In this document: piece after piece, positions 9,715-20,570 of the stretch
How the letters are laid out: each line of letters starts with the position of its first letter
Position numbering within the stretch: the first letter of the stretch is position 1
NCBI GenBank assembly: GCA_025558075.1
Contig: JAHLKF010000007.1
Span: forward strand, 62,001-126,000
Length of the DNA: 64,000 nt
Direction: 5' to 3'
Source: Gaertneriomyces semiglobifer
Lineage: Eukaryota; Chytridiomycota; Chytridiomycetes; Spizellomycetales; Spizellomycetaceae
Made by a program: the position numbers and the translations under genes
Notes under the pieces: model-generated
What the model saw: only the letters and a program-made list of their open reading frames with translations
Databases searched by the model: none
Told to the model about the DNA's origin: nothing

Positions 9715-10873
9715 ATGACGTCCATTATGGCAGCTCGAAGAGCTCCCTTCTCCGTCGCTCACATGCAATCCTCACGCTGTCTCGCTCGTCACGTATCATC
9801 TACCACGTCTTCATCGTCACAATCAACTCTCCAATCCACAATTTTGCCTCCTCCGTCGTTGGTGACCCGCTTTACTCGCCCATTCACTCAAACCATCCCG
9901 CACCTTTTCTCCGCCCACATGAATGCTCTAGACCTTTTTGTTAGGCATCGCAAGTCCGGTCACAAGATATCCAGCCGATCTGAACTACGATTTTACATGG
10001 ATGTGAAGAACGATTACAAGTGTCTAATTACTACAGGTCCATGGTTGATGATGCCTTTGGTTGGAAGAGTGGTGAAGACAGTACTATACAAGCGGGCGTG
10101 GGAGGGTGTCCCAGGATTCGTCAGACGGGCAGATTTGGAATCCTTGACCATGAATGTTGTGGCCCATAGGGAAGCCACAAGAGAGGAAGTTCTGAGTGTC
10201 TTGTCGCAAAAGTTCAAGGGTGCGGAAGGACCATTGGCAAAACGATGGAGCAAAATAGTGAGCATATGACTCCGTCCTTCACTCTAGACGCAGTAAAGTA
10301 ACCGTTCACTCGCTTCCAGATACAAGAGGGACACTCAACTCCACAAGCCCTTTTGACCCTCTTGCCTTTATTTGCGTCCCACGCATCTTTGCTTGATTTC
10401 ACCGAGTCCGAGGCCCGCGTTCTATGCCGATTCTTGGGCTTGGGCGTTCTCCCATTCAAGTCTAAGGAGAGACTCTTCCGATGGGGAGACTGGATATTGA
10501 AAGATGATGAGGTACGATTAGCAGTTGTTCGCCTAGGAGAATTTCGTTGTCAAGATGCAGTTATTGACTTGCGCTTTAGATGCTTCGCTCCGAAAATGTT
10601 CGACGACTGACATACGCCGATATAATTGAAGCTTTAATCGAGCGAGGTGCCATAGACTTATCCAGCTCCGACCAAATTCTTCGGCAGGCTCTCGGCGCAT
10701 ATTTGCAAAATGTCGGCACGTTAAGACAGGCCATCAAGCGCACGGTCAGAGAAAAGACTCAACAGATCAAGCCGAACAGTGAACTGACTCCAAAACAGGT
10801 GTGTGCTATGGTGCCAATTATGGTAGTCGGACAATGCTTGCGGGCGCTGGAAGGAATAGAAGGGAGAGCCTAG
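9715..10873 (+). CDS. LETM1-like (ribosome-binding-domain) mitochondrial protein
   Basis: 342 residues from exons 9715-10257, 10320-10511 and 10580-10873. The N-terminus is rich in Arg, Ser and Ala with few acidic residues, typical of a mitochondrial targeting sequence. The C-terminal half resembles the LETM1 domain: VLCRFLGLGVLPFKSKERLFRWGDWILKDDE fits the 'FLGL-PF-x-LR-DD' block, followed by LTYADIIEALIERGAID. Known: LETM1/Mdm38/LETMD1 proteins sit in the inner mitochondrial membrane and affect K+/H+ exchange and mitoribosome docking. Only weak hydrophobic segments are visible (near TGPWLMMPLVG), so membrane insertion is uncertain. It could be a divergent paralog rather than the Mdm38 ortholog. 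Confidence 0.6.
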
Positions 10874-11340
10874 CGTTCTGCTTGTAGTACTAAAATGTGA
10901 CATGCTGCCACTTCTCATCAGCTTGCAGACTGGATCTAAACTGTCCAATAACATTATAATCCTCGATGTACATGATTATTTCTCGGCGCACTGGCACACA
11001 GGCGGCATGACTCACCATCCCAGTTGCAGAGTAGCGCTGAGCTGTAAAGATGCTACCTATTTCAAATACAGCATCGCCTGCCATAATAGATTCGATGCGA
11101 TAGGATTCAAGGAAATGTCACTTTGCATTTTGAGAGTCGTTCCAGTGGTGGGGCCTATGTTCACACCCATTGCAAACATTGGTGCAGTTATCAGAACTCT
11201 TAAAATGTGGTGCTCCCAGTGCCGGATACGCGCTCCTTACTGGAGGTGTTCGGTGAAAACAGAAAGTGTACCGCTCTTTTCAACTCCTAAGGAACTGATA
11301 TACAAAGCCCATCCTTCTATCGGCGGCCACGAATACCAAG
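10874..11340. other. Intergenic, nothing recognised
   Basis: 467 bp between two plus-strand genes. A 181-codon open frame runs through it into the next gene in another frame; it resembles no family and I treat it as chance. It should hold the terminator of the first gene and the promoter of the second. Confidence 0.45.
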
Positions 11341-12428
11341 ATGGAAACCATGCAGCGCGAATTGACCCTTACGAAGCTGCGTTTAGGGTGCGTCCCAGAA
11401 CATTTCTCCTCGCCTTTGTACCAAGCTGTCGCCAAAGGCCTCTTTGAAGAGGAAGGATTAGAAGTGGAGATTGTCAGCTGTCCGGGAGGAACGGGCGAGG
11501 TACGGATGTTGGATGTCTGTCGCATCGAACAGGTCGCTAACCCAGCCGGTCTGCCTTATTTTTTAGATGGTGTCCATGCTCAAATCCGAAGATCTGGATG
11601 TCGCTATAGCTCTGACAGAGGGCCTCGTGGCGAGCCTCGCCAACAATGATGATTCCAATTTCCGCATCGTTGGAACGTACGTCACGTCACCGTTAACCTG
11701 GTCGATCGCTACGTCTACCACAGGGCCGCATGCTGCTACGCCCCGTGAATCGCCCGGGCCAGAAGCCTGGACGGGTCTGAAAGGCGCCAAGATTGGTATC
11801 TCTCGTTATGGAAGCGGAAGTCACATTATTCCGTACGTGATGGCGGATAAGATGGGATGGCTGGACGGATCAGAGGAAGGAAAAGCACCGTTCGACTTCG
11901 TCGTCCTGAAAAACATCACCGGGCTTGTACAGGGAGTTACAGACGGAACTATTGATGCATTCTTATGGGAAAGAGTGATGACTAAGGTGCGTCATTGAAA
12001 GTGTATTGGCCGCTTCAGCGGCATATGTTGATGTCTCTATATAGCCTCATTACGACTCTGGAGAGCTCCACCACCTATCTAACATTACCCCACCATGGCC
12101 TGCCTTCTCCTTCGCTGCCACCACTAAAACGCTGGCCAATCCCGCCTCGCTCAAAGCTCTGCACAAAGTGACTTCCGTTGCCGCTAAGGCTTTTACACAG
12201 AATCACACCGACTCCATCGCATACGTACAAGAAAGGTTCAAGCTACCTGAAGATGACGTGAAGACTTGGTTCAGCAGCGTACGATATCCTCAGGATACGA
12301 GTGTGGTCAGCAGAAAGGTCGTAGACGAATGCGTTAGCGTCTTGAAGAAGGCTGGTGTCATTGAAGGGAACGGAGACTTGCCGATCGATAGACTTGTCAG
12401 TGAGAAAGCCGCGAAAATAGCAGACTAG
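11341..12428 (+). CDS. Type 2 periplasmic-binding-protein-like protein (Ca3427/NMT1-THI5-like)
   Basis: 320 residues from exons 11341-11499, 11567-11986, 12045-12428. It reads like a bacterial solute-binding protein of the SsuA/THI5 fold: LRLGCVPEHFSSPLYQAVAKGLF at the N-terminus, then LDVAIALTEGLVASLAN, LKGAKIGISRYGSGSHI and VTDGTIDAFLWERVMT. Fungal members of this type (such as Candida Ca3427) are cytosolic, of unknown ligand, and related to the thiamine-pyrimidine enzyme THI5. I see no signal peptide. The His and Cys-rich active site of THI5 is not evident, so a binding or regulatory role seems likelier than pyrimidine synthesis. Its stop is 16 bp from the convergent stop of the YecM-like gene. 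Confidence 0.75.
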
Positions 12429-12444
12429 AGCTCGTTTACAGCAG

Positions 12445-13029
12445 CTAGATAGCTCTCGACGCGGCTCCCATAGCACGTTTTTCGATAGCAATAACTTCCT
12501 CCAATGTTTGTTCGTGGAATTTGACACTGAAACCGACCTCAAAGACTAATCTCACATCCCTATTAAGCGGTTTGCGAATCCCACTTAGGTCCCAGTCGAG
12601 CGGCGGTGAACCTAACTCGTTTCTTCTCTTGTCTACCTCTGCCATGAACTCTTCCAGCGACATGTCATCTACAACTAACTCAACATGCTCCCATCCGGAC
12701 TGATAGTTTCTCCCCGGTTTGGGAGCGGGAAGCTCCAGCACGTCAATCACTCTGTCTCCGCCACCTTCTCGTCCAGGCACTCGTATCGCCAAATCATCCC
12801 GCAGCTTGTAGGTCGATATGTCTCTGCCCCCGATTTCCGATTCAATTAGGAGATCCCCCAAAGTCGACAAAAGAGCTTTGAGATCAGAGTATTCGCTTGG
12901 AGCTGATGTTCGGTAGCAAACGTGGTCCATCTTATAATGCACTGGTACATGATTGGATTCAAGAGTTGCTATTACCTCTTGTACGAAGGGAGAGGCGGAG
13001 CCTAAAAAGGAAGCGTCGTAGGTCGCCAT
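12445..13029 (-). CDS. YecM-type VOC-superfamily protein
   Basis: 194 residues in one exon, starting at the ATG for MATYDASF; the frame stays open upstream only through non-ATG codons. Matches the YecM family of the vicinal oxygen chelate (glyoxalase/dioxygenase) superfamily: MDHVCYRT (first metal-ligand position), LEIGGRDIS-like region ESEIGGRDISTYKL, VIDVLELPAPKPG, and GWEHVELVV (second ligand pair H and E). YecM is a conserved predicted metal-binding protein of unknown substrate; it is common in bacteria and scattered in fungi. A role as an enzyme is inference from the fold. Confidence 0.78.
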   Translation of the reverse strand: MATYDASFLGSASPFVQEVIATLESNHVPVHYKMDHVCYRTSAPSEYSDLKALLSTLGDLLIESEIGGRDISTYKLRDDLAIRVPGREGGGDRVIDVLELPAPKPGRNYQSGWEHVELVVDDMSLEEFMAEVDKRRNELGSPPLDWDLSGIRKPLNRDVRLVFEVGFSVKFHEQTLEEVIAIEKRAMGAASRAI

Positions 13030-13283
13030 GATGAAAACCTGGGTAAGCGTACTTGTTGAACTGCTGGACTTGCGGGAAAAGATTTGCCGGCAACGTAAAT
13101 CTTCCTCTGCTTCTGCGCTGGCAGTGAATGCGCCCCTGGATCTGGACGCCGTCGGCAAACGCTCCCAACATTACTCGGTAACTGAATTCTCCGCTCGTCC
13201 TGAATCCTGATTGCCAACACCTTACTCTCTATATTCCTCATTGTCTTCAGCTTCTGGGTGGGGCTATACAAATTGCGCATGTC

Positions 13284-13505
13284 ATGTCCTATCATAACCT
13301 GCCACGATTGCACTGCGGGACGTCGACTACCACCATGCCGCCTGCTGAAATGAATTACCCCGTACATGAACTGGAGCTCCTAGCAATGGTAAAGTTCAAG
13401 GAGTCGAACCGACCTTACAAAATCGGCAGGCATGTCAAGGCATCCACTGATCACAAGGCGTTGATACACATTCGTAGGGACGCATGTGCCACTTCTAACT
13501 GGTAG
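13284..13505 (+). mobile_element. Ty3/gypsy retrotransposon RNase H relic
   Basis: A 73-codon open stretch carries the RNase H hallmark of Ty3/gypsy elements: MPPAEMNYPVHELELLAMV, then GRHVKASTDHKALIHI, matching the 'S-x-AE-x-NY-x-V-x-x-LELLA' and 'TDHKAL' blocks. Flanking RT, integrase and LTRs are not recognisable, so it is an old fragment. It has sustained changes in the middle (KFKESNRPYKI in place of the usual LxxWRHYL). Confidence 0.75.
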
Positions 13506-15040
13506 ATGAGACCGTAAAAGCCGCCTCATAATCACTGTGGCAGCTCAACTAACCATCTGGGCGGTTGTAGAGAACAAAGAACCCATTTCACGTAGAGGCG
13601 ACTAGAAGCTGTGGTTGTGGGAGATCCTTGAATACCCGGTTGACTCTACCATACCAGTTACCCGAAAGCATCGAACTATCTCTGCGAAGAATGTGCGAGA
13701 GTGCACGGGATGGGGCCATCCGCGATGAGATCCACCGTGATCTTTACCGGTGAATGACTCTGTAAGAGGAAGACATCCTCGTGCTGGAAGTTTTTGAAGC
13801 GTTGTTGCTCTGGAGCTTTCCTCAGTATGCGATTGATTTACCGAGGCGGATTACTCCGTCTCGCACAAGAGTCGTGCGCTCGTGTGCTTTCTTACCGTTC
13901 CCGACGCAATCGTTCGCTACTGGCCCAATGCTGTGTCTTCCGCGGCGTCCGTGGATAAGCTGGCAAGCAAAAAATCAACCCGCGACAACGTCAGCACGGC
14001 CGTCAACTTGTCAACTCCAGACCGTCATCGACGCGCGCGAGGCAGCCGAACTGGAGACATTGACTGTCAACCAAGCACGGGAGGACATGGCATGCGGTTT
14101 CAAGGAAGTGAAGTCAGCATTGAAGGCCGGTGGTACCCACTTATGCAAGTTGGATTTGGTACGACTTACTCGCTTTGATTAGTAAGCGCTGGACCTATCG
14201 TCCAGGAGCAAGGCACATGCCAAGGTCATCTCGCTCTTTCATTGCGTCTGAAAACGGTTGTGGTTATATAGGCGTGTTCCAGGACGTGTGTGATGAGGAC
14301 AATTTTGGTGCTTCTGGTTCCACGACTTATACTGAACAAATCTCGTAAATCTATGCAAACGCCGTCCTTCGTACGAGATTTGTCCAATATGTGTCGTGAA
14401 ACCTGAAGTCGCATGTTCTCCATCTTCAAATGATTTGACAGAGGAGCAGAGTTGAGGTAAACGGCATCATGAGTTCGCAGGCGAAAAAGTTCAGAGTGCG
14501 GAGAATGAAAGATGCTATTGGCAATTAGCACTGTAGAGAGCAACAAGGCATGGTCTATACTCGGATTGAAGCTGTAGCAAACAATTAGTTTCGACAGCGC
14601 TTCTGTTCCTTCAGTCATTATTCATGACCCTAACACGACTGCCTGTGACTAGCAGTGAAGGTTTTCTCTACCAAACAAGTTTCCCAAGTGTTCGTCGGTG
14701 GAAATGAACCGAACGACAACACGCGACGGCAAGCTCAATTGTCGATGTCGACCTCGCATGTTGCCCGAACGTTCTCATTCAAGGGACCGAACGGGCCTGT
14801 ATTGCGGTTGGGCGAATCACATGCCCGAAAGTTCCGGTGACATGGCTAGGGTGAGATTGTTACCACACAGTAGCCGTCCTTCTGTTAACGGCTCAAACGC
14901 AAAAAAAGAATGCCATGCAAATCGGAAAGGTGGCGGCAAGAAACACATCGTCTAGTGATCATTGGGCAGCTCGCAAGGGTGCGCGTGTGCATGAGATACA
15001 GCTCTAGATCTAGGCAAGTAGCGCAGTACCACAGTACATA
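13506..15040. other. Gene-poor stretch, possible retroelement debris
   Basis: 1.5 kb with only short open frames in several registers and no recognisable domain. Given the gypsy RNase H relic immediately upstream, decayed retroelement sequence is likely, but I cannot align any piece to gag or integrase. Confidence 0.35.
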
Positions 15041-16281
15041 TTAAGCGACCGAGGCCGACGTAGCACCAGTTCTGCGAGAATTCGTGAGCAGGCGGATACC
15101 ATCAAATACTCGAATAAAAAACTGTAACGCGTACCCTTTTATTCCATCGCCTCCGGATCCGTATGGTTGGCCAACCGCGTTTCCCGCACCTCTACTCGAC
15201 GTCTTGGATGCCTGGTGATGGACGGCATTCGCAGTTATTTCGAAAATATTTTCCATCGCCAGGAAAGAGCTGTTGAATAGCACGGCGGTAGGAGTATCCA
15301 GGCTTGGATCTTTTACCTTGAAGTACCACATCCCACTGAAATATATTGATATGAAGAGCAATGTGAGTCCCATGAGGCCGTGATTCGCCCACGTCACAGA
15401 TTGCAAGCGACCTGGCGTTTGAATGATGGCTCCCGTTTCCTTTATGGTTTTATGTAGCTGGGCAACGCGTGAGAAACTCCATGTATGGACGGTAATGTTT
15501 CCAATGATCGCATTCTTACCGTATAGCTGAAGAACAAAAGACCTGATGCAGTATAGAATACAGGAACCATCATTACAATTGCTCCAACTTTCATGGAGAA
15601 AGGGTCCATCGAAAGTCCACTACACGCGTTCAGCTGTTAGTGGTGGCATACGCCAAAATGCAATAGTCATTAACGTACGCAAAGTTCATTTGCCCAATCT
15701 CGATGAACATGTACGCCAACCCGACTGCGCCAAAGACGAGACTGTATACGACGCTCACAAAGATTATGTAGGTCTGATGTCGTTTCTTCTGCAGAGGAAC
15801 GACGAATCTGCGACACGAATGTTAGCAGAAAGAATCAAAGTCGTAGAATGAAACTTATCGGTCCGTAAAGCCAGTAACTCATGAATCCCACCTCATTGTT
15901 CCAGCAATGTTCAATCCTACCAGCCCAACAATCCATCCTGTCACGCCCAAACCGATCGAGAAGTACGAACGGCCGCGAAACTTGGTAGTCGCCGTCAAAA
16001 GCGCGGCTTCGGCCACGAGAATGCCCAGAGAAGCAATGAGCAAAATGGCTGCTCTGACGTTACGGACGTTGGAAACAAGTCTGTAGCATCCCATGAGAAC
16101 ATTCGCGACCACAAAGGGCAACGCAACGCCCGCAATGCACGACGTCTTTGCATAACCTGCAAATTGATCAACGACCAATGAGTGAAGGTCAGTACTGAAT
16201 TATGGTCTGCAGCATGTCAACATCATTGTTACCGTTCGCGACTATCTCAAGGATAGGAATCAGGGTCGGGGGGACGCTCAT
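15041..16281 (-). CDS. Orphan seven-transmembrane protein
   Basis: 319 residues assembled from five exons on the minus strand: 16281-16233, 16156-15892, 15807-15679, 15619-15520, 15457-15041, all GT-AG and in frame. Seven hydrophobic segments are visible, beginning at about SCIAGVALPFVVANVLMGC, ILLIASLGILVAEAALL, IGLGVTGWIVGLVGL, IIFVSVVYSLVFGAVGLAYM, IVMMVPVFYTASGLLFF, GLMGLTLLFISIYFSGMWYF and AVLFNSSFLAMENIF. The N-terminus is short, the C-terminus cytosolic and Ser/Thr rich. I do not recognise the family; chytrids have many lineage-specific 7-TM proteins. Receptor function is only a possibility. It is divergent from the protease-like gene. Confidence 0.65.
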
Positions 16282-16681
16282 GTCGCCCCTTGCAATCCTC
16301 GGCGCAATGGGGTCCAACTAGCGGAGGTTACTGACTGCGACTTGTTCGTGCTGGAAGTTCGCTGGAGGTTACCCTCAACAGCACAACATTCCATCTTCTT
16401 GGCCTGTCTAGCTATTTTTAGTATTCCCAACGTGGGTTGCAACGTCGCGTGCACTCAGCACGAACAGTAAATAAGTACGCGAGCGGAGCCAGCCACCCGT
16501 TAATGTGGCGTCGTGGGCACACATTTGGACGCTCACGGCGTTCTCACACTTAAGCTTACACATAAATTTTAAAGAGGTCCGTCCGAGATTCAAACCAGCA
16601 GCGATCCCTTTCTGTTGGCACGCTCCCACATATGCTGAACAACCAAGAGGTTCAGGCACAGCTTGGTACGATATGTAATGA
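16282..16681. promoter_or_regulatory. Divergent intergenic region, with a frame puzzle near its end
   Basis: 400 bp between the 7-TM gene and the protease-like gene. From 16632 an ATG opens a plausible peptide (starting MLNNQEVQAQL) that stops after 24 codons just inside the downstream gene, in a different frame. It may be a lost first exon or a uORF. Confidence 0.35.
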
Positions 16682-18183
16682 ATGGTTAGTCGGTCGGCAT
16701 TCGTAACAGCCTTTGAAGTGTCAGAAGCGGTCGACTCCGTCAAGAATATTCTAGGGAATGATGTCGCCGCAACGATCCGGGAACAACCGCTTTCTAAGGC
16801 AATCGAATCGCTCAAAACGTTTTCTCTTGGGCTTCCCAACAAATCATCAACCTTGACGCGTTTGCAAAATGTTATTGTCTTTCTCATGAAATATGAAAGG
16901 TAAATTTAAACATCTCCTGAGCCATGCCAAGCCAGCCGTAAACTGATAATTTTATCAACAGGTCGTACGACAGGCATCCTCCGCGTCCTGTCAGAAACTT
17001 CGCGATTCCCTCCAAGCATGAAGTCATTCCTATATACCACACTGTCCAAAGTTCGTTGCTGGAGGAGTTGAGGACAAGTCAAACTGACTTTTCGCTCAGC
17101 CTGTTCCTCCGCGGACGGGAATTGGAATTCGCACAGCCAACCATTTTCATCATTTGCGGGGATCCGGATTCCTTTGTCACTAGGACGGAAATACCGTCGG
17201 CATTCCGCCTTTTCATTACAGGCGGTCGAAATATGCGTGCCGTGGATGACATGAACTTCAGTAATGTCATGGATCCTTATCACTACGAGAAACCTAACTG
17301 TGGTTGCTCTATAGGATCAACAAATGAAAGCGAAGGGTGCTGCACGTTTGGCGGATATCTTAAGGATTCCAACAACGGGGAGATATTCGGGATGACTTGC
17401 TTCCACCTCTTTGATCTCACCAAAACACCAAATGGTACTACTGTCTTTCAGCCATCTAAACAAGATTACGATGCCCTTTTGGAGAGATTGCAGAGGAACA
17501 TTTTAGATGGCCGTCAGGAGGTCGAGACAAAACCCTGGTTAATGAAAGACATCGAGCGCTATGGAGCGGAGTTCGAAGTCCTGTCGGGGAAAAGGAGCTC
17601 TTTACCTTTCGGGATATTCTTCGATGGCAAAATGACAGAGACTGTGGATCGGGGGGAACGGAGAGCGGAAGATTGGGCTCTGTTCACACCTGAGAAAGAC
17701 CGGTTGGGTGTAAATTTGCAGCCTCTTCGAGAAAAGGCCCAGTTGACTTGGGGAGGGTACATTCGGGGAGTAGTGGATATAGACACGGACTTGGAAGTAT
17801 ACAAATATGGTCGATCGTCTGGTGCAAGTTGGGGGAAGGTGAACGGAGTTAAGACCTCAGTGAAACTTCCGGGTTCCAAGTGCGACACGTCCGAATGGGT
17901 GGTGGTTAATGTGGATTTGCATCGCAGCTTTTCCACGGGTGGCGATTCGGGAGCATGGGTGACAGACAAATATGGGCAACTTGTTGGGTACGTCATTGGT
18001 GGAGGAGGGTCTTCCTCTGGAAAGGATGGCCTGACCTATGTTAGTCCGATCAAATTTGTGTTGGAATGTATTGAACGAAAGACTGGCAGAAATTTAGAGC
18101 CCGTGTGTAATACAGAAGCAGCGAACATCCTTTATTTCAGTTACAAGCCGGGTGAAGCACCAAAGGTGCCGTGGCACATGTAA
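16682..18183 (+). CDS. Chymotrypsin-fold serine-protease-like protein
   Basis: 479 residues from exons 16682-16899 and 16962-18183. The second half has a PA-clan trypsin-like layout with a complete candidate triad: H221 in GMTCFHLF, D310 in AEDWALF, and S402 in the classic STGGDSGAWV. Supporting blocks are VYKYGRSSGASWGKVNG and LVGYVIGGG before LTYVSPI. There is no signal peptide, so it probably acts inside the cell. The first about 200 residues are helical and match nothing I know; similar architecture occurs in large fungal families of uncertain substrate. The tail YKPGEAPKVPWHM recurs as a DNA fragment at 41953. Start is uncertain: an alternative ATG at 16632 lies in another frame. Confidence 0.72.
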
Positions 18184-18398
18184 TAGTAATGTGTGTATCG
18201 CCTTTGTCGCCAGCGTATCCCTGTGCTTAATTAACCATTTCAATTTTCCTAGTCGCAATCCCATCCGCCCGAGCACCAGCTAATCACTCTCTATGAACAT
18301 TTATGACATTTCCTCTTCTAAGTTTGCATTTGGATACACCAGCATAAACGCTCTATCAGACCTCCTGAAAAAAACCCGATGTTGTTTCGTCCAAGCTA

Positions 18399-20126
18399 TC
18401 ACTTCCTTTCCACCAAAATCTCATCTACATGAACCTGCACGCCAGCAGGCGGCGCACTCTGTTTGGGAGGCAGACCCTTTTGGTATTGATGGAAAAGAAA
18501 GTTTCCAAGGTTAAAGGTTAGCGCGAGCGCGCAGAGGGAAACGTTCCAGAGGTAGGCATACACTGTTGGCGGGACAGACTCAGGCACTGCTTCGCAAGTC
18601 CTCAAGGAATAGTACTGTTCACTCTTACCGTCGAGATTGCATCCGATTCCTGGTACCCCTGGTTGGGCATTCCGAACATTCGGGATAGCGAATCTGCATT
18701 CAACAAACCATTAGTTCATTGGCGAAAGCGTCATAGCCGAAGATGAGGACGCTTACAGAATGGCAGCAGTGAATGCAATAACAGGTGGTTCCGCGACACG
18801 CCTTTGTAGAAGAATCACAAGAGACACGCCAATCACAAAGATTGAGAGGATCCAGAGCATTGTGGTGATCATGATTGAGTAGATCTATATGTGATATGCG
18901 TTGTTCGCAACATGCGAGGAAGAACGTAACATCGCAAGAATCTCACCTTTGTAGTGACTGTCCTGGAAATAACGGCCTGAATGCTAGCTTGACCCGCAAT
19001 ATTCACATCGTTTGTGGTCAGACAGTTCGTGCTCACCGGGAATTCCGTCTTATAGTCTTGAAGCTGGCCCCAAGTGATGCTAATGAGCGGCACAACTTCC
19101 GCTGCGGGATTGGCACTAGCTGAAGTATTACGGAAAGTACCCTCGACTATCAACGGTGCCGTTTCCCATTCATCTAACGATCGTGGAACGTGGGAGTTGG
19201 TGAGCCAAAAGTGCAGCGGGACGCGAGGCAATTGTGATGACTTACCGAAAGGATACTCATTGAGGTCACCGTCAATGGGAACGGACAACTCTTGCCTGGT
19301 GATGACCTTTCCGCGGGGAAAACTGAACGTGGCGTATCCTACAACTGTGATGTTCATGTCATACTTGGGTGCAGCTCGCCCCAAATGGTCCATTGAGGCA
19401 AAATTAGCGATGAAATCCCCTATGAGATTTGGTGTGAGTGCATAAGATACGATCGTCGGACGCGGAAGAATGCCAGGTGGCCCATTGCGGGAGATTCGCC
19501 GCTGGCAAACACTGGTGGACGCTTTATTCACACCAGATCCGCAAGTCTCATCTCCCTTAACTATTCCGATGGCTCCATACTATGAAGCATGTAGAACTCA
19601 CCTAGCGGATAAAACTGAAATCGGATAGTGTTAACCTTCTTTGCCAAGTCCACCGTTACCACTGTGGTCTCTACAAGTAACACATTGACCTGAAAAGCCG
19701 TAGAGTTATTGCTCCAGTCACAACTCGACAAATTTGATGGCACTCAGTACCGAATACAAGGACGCAGTGTCCTCATCAATGCCCGAGTGTTCATAAAATG
19801 AAGCAGCTTCTTGGGACAGAGTGAACGCAGCTTCCCGCGAGGAATCACAGAATTCTGGCTTGCTCGTTGCATCCAGTTTCGCTTTGGACTATCAAAGACA
19901 GACAAATTAGCTGAAAATATTCTTAGTGCGCCCACTGTACGCTCATCAAGTATCTACAAAAGCCTACTGATACATTGCATCGTCGTCTCTTAGATCATTG
20001 AATCCTACACACCTTCTTCTCATTTTGGTTACCTATAACGGCAACCAACACAGCGAGCACGGCAAGAAATCCAATGAAAAACAGGGCATGGAGCCTATGA
20101 GCCGGGAACCTATTCTTCATCCCCAT
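18399..20126 (-). CDS. DUF4436 membrane protein
   Basis: 442 residues spread over eight exons: 20126-20013, 19953-19936, 19888-19751, 19689-19602, 19560-18947, 18884-18757, 18693-18629, 18562-18399. N-terminal signal anchor (LHALFFIGFLAVLAVLVAVIG), a luminal/extracellular beta-rich domain (VNVLLVETTVVTVDLAKKVNTIRF, VVGYATFSFPRG, DLNEYPFGKSS), then three C-terminal membrane segments with the family signature FAIPNVRNAQPGVPGIG and YLWNVSLCALALTFNL. This order fits DUF4436 proteins, found in bacteria and many fungi, function unknown. Exon 2 is 18 nt (ILDERT). The number of exons is the highest in the window. Confidence 0.78.
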
Positions 20127-20570
20127 CTCTGAAATGTCCGTGTTTGAAACCACGGAGGAACCAACAAACAAAGTAATTGTTGACTTTCTTTATGCATTCT
20201 CGGACAAGATCAAGACATTGGGTGTGGGCAGTCGGGGCTGTTCCACGTTTGCAGCAAGCGGGCTGGGATGCTCTGGTTCATTATCTTTGATACCAGTTCC
20301 TGGCTTTGCTGCCAAAAGAACTTGAAAACTTTCAAAATTGGCATTGGTCGCGTCGCGCGTAGCGGGGCCTCAAAGGTCACGTGTCGCACAGTAGTTCGCT
20401 AGAGCGCTTATGAGTGCACTTGGAAAGATAATGAGAACTATGACCAGCCTTGCTTGCTTGCTTTGCAGAACGAGGATACGGCAAAGCTTGAGGAGGTACA
20501 TAACAACCCCTCGAAGGAAGCGCTCATACTCACATGGCATACGGCATCATCATCTTCAAAAGTGTATATT
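20127..20570. other. Intergenic, promoter of the DUF4436 gene
   Basis: 444 bp between the DUF4436 start and the stop of the next minus-strand gene. A CACGTG hexamer lies near 20379. No supported gene. Confidence 0.4.

Noticed and set aside
10902..11447. 181-codon plus-strand open frame
   Set aside because: Composition is not protein-like and it runs into the start of the binding-protein gene in another frame.
12445..13158. Longer version of the YecM-like protein
   Set aside because: The upstream extension begins at a non-ATG codon and has no family similarity; the ATG at 13029 fits the family start.
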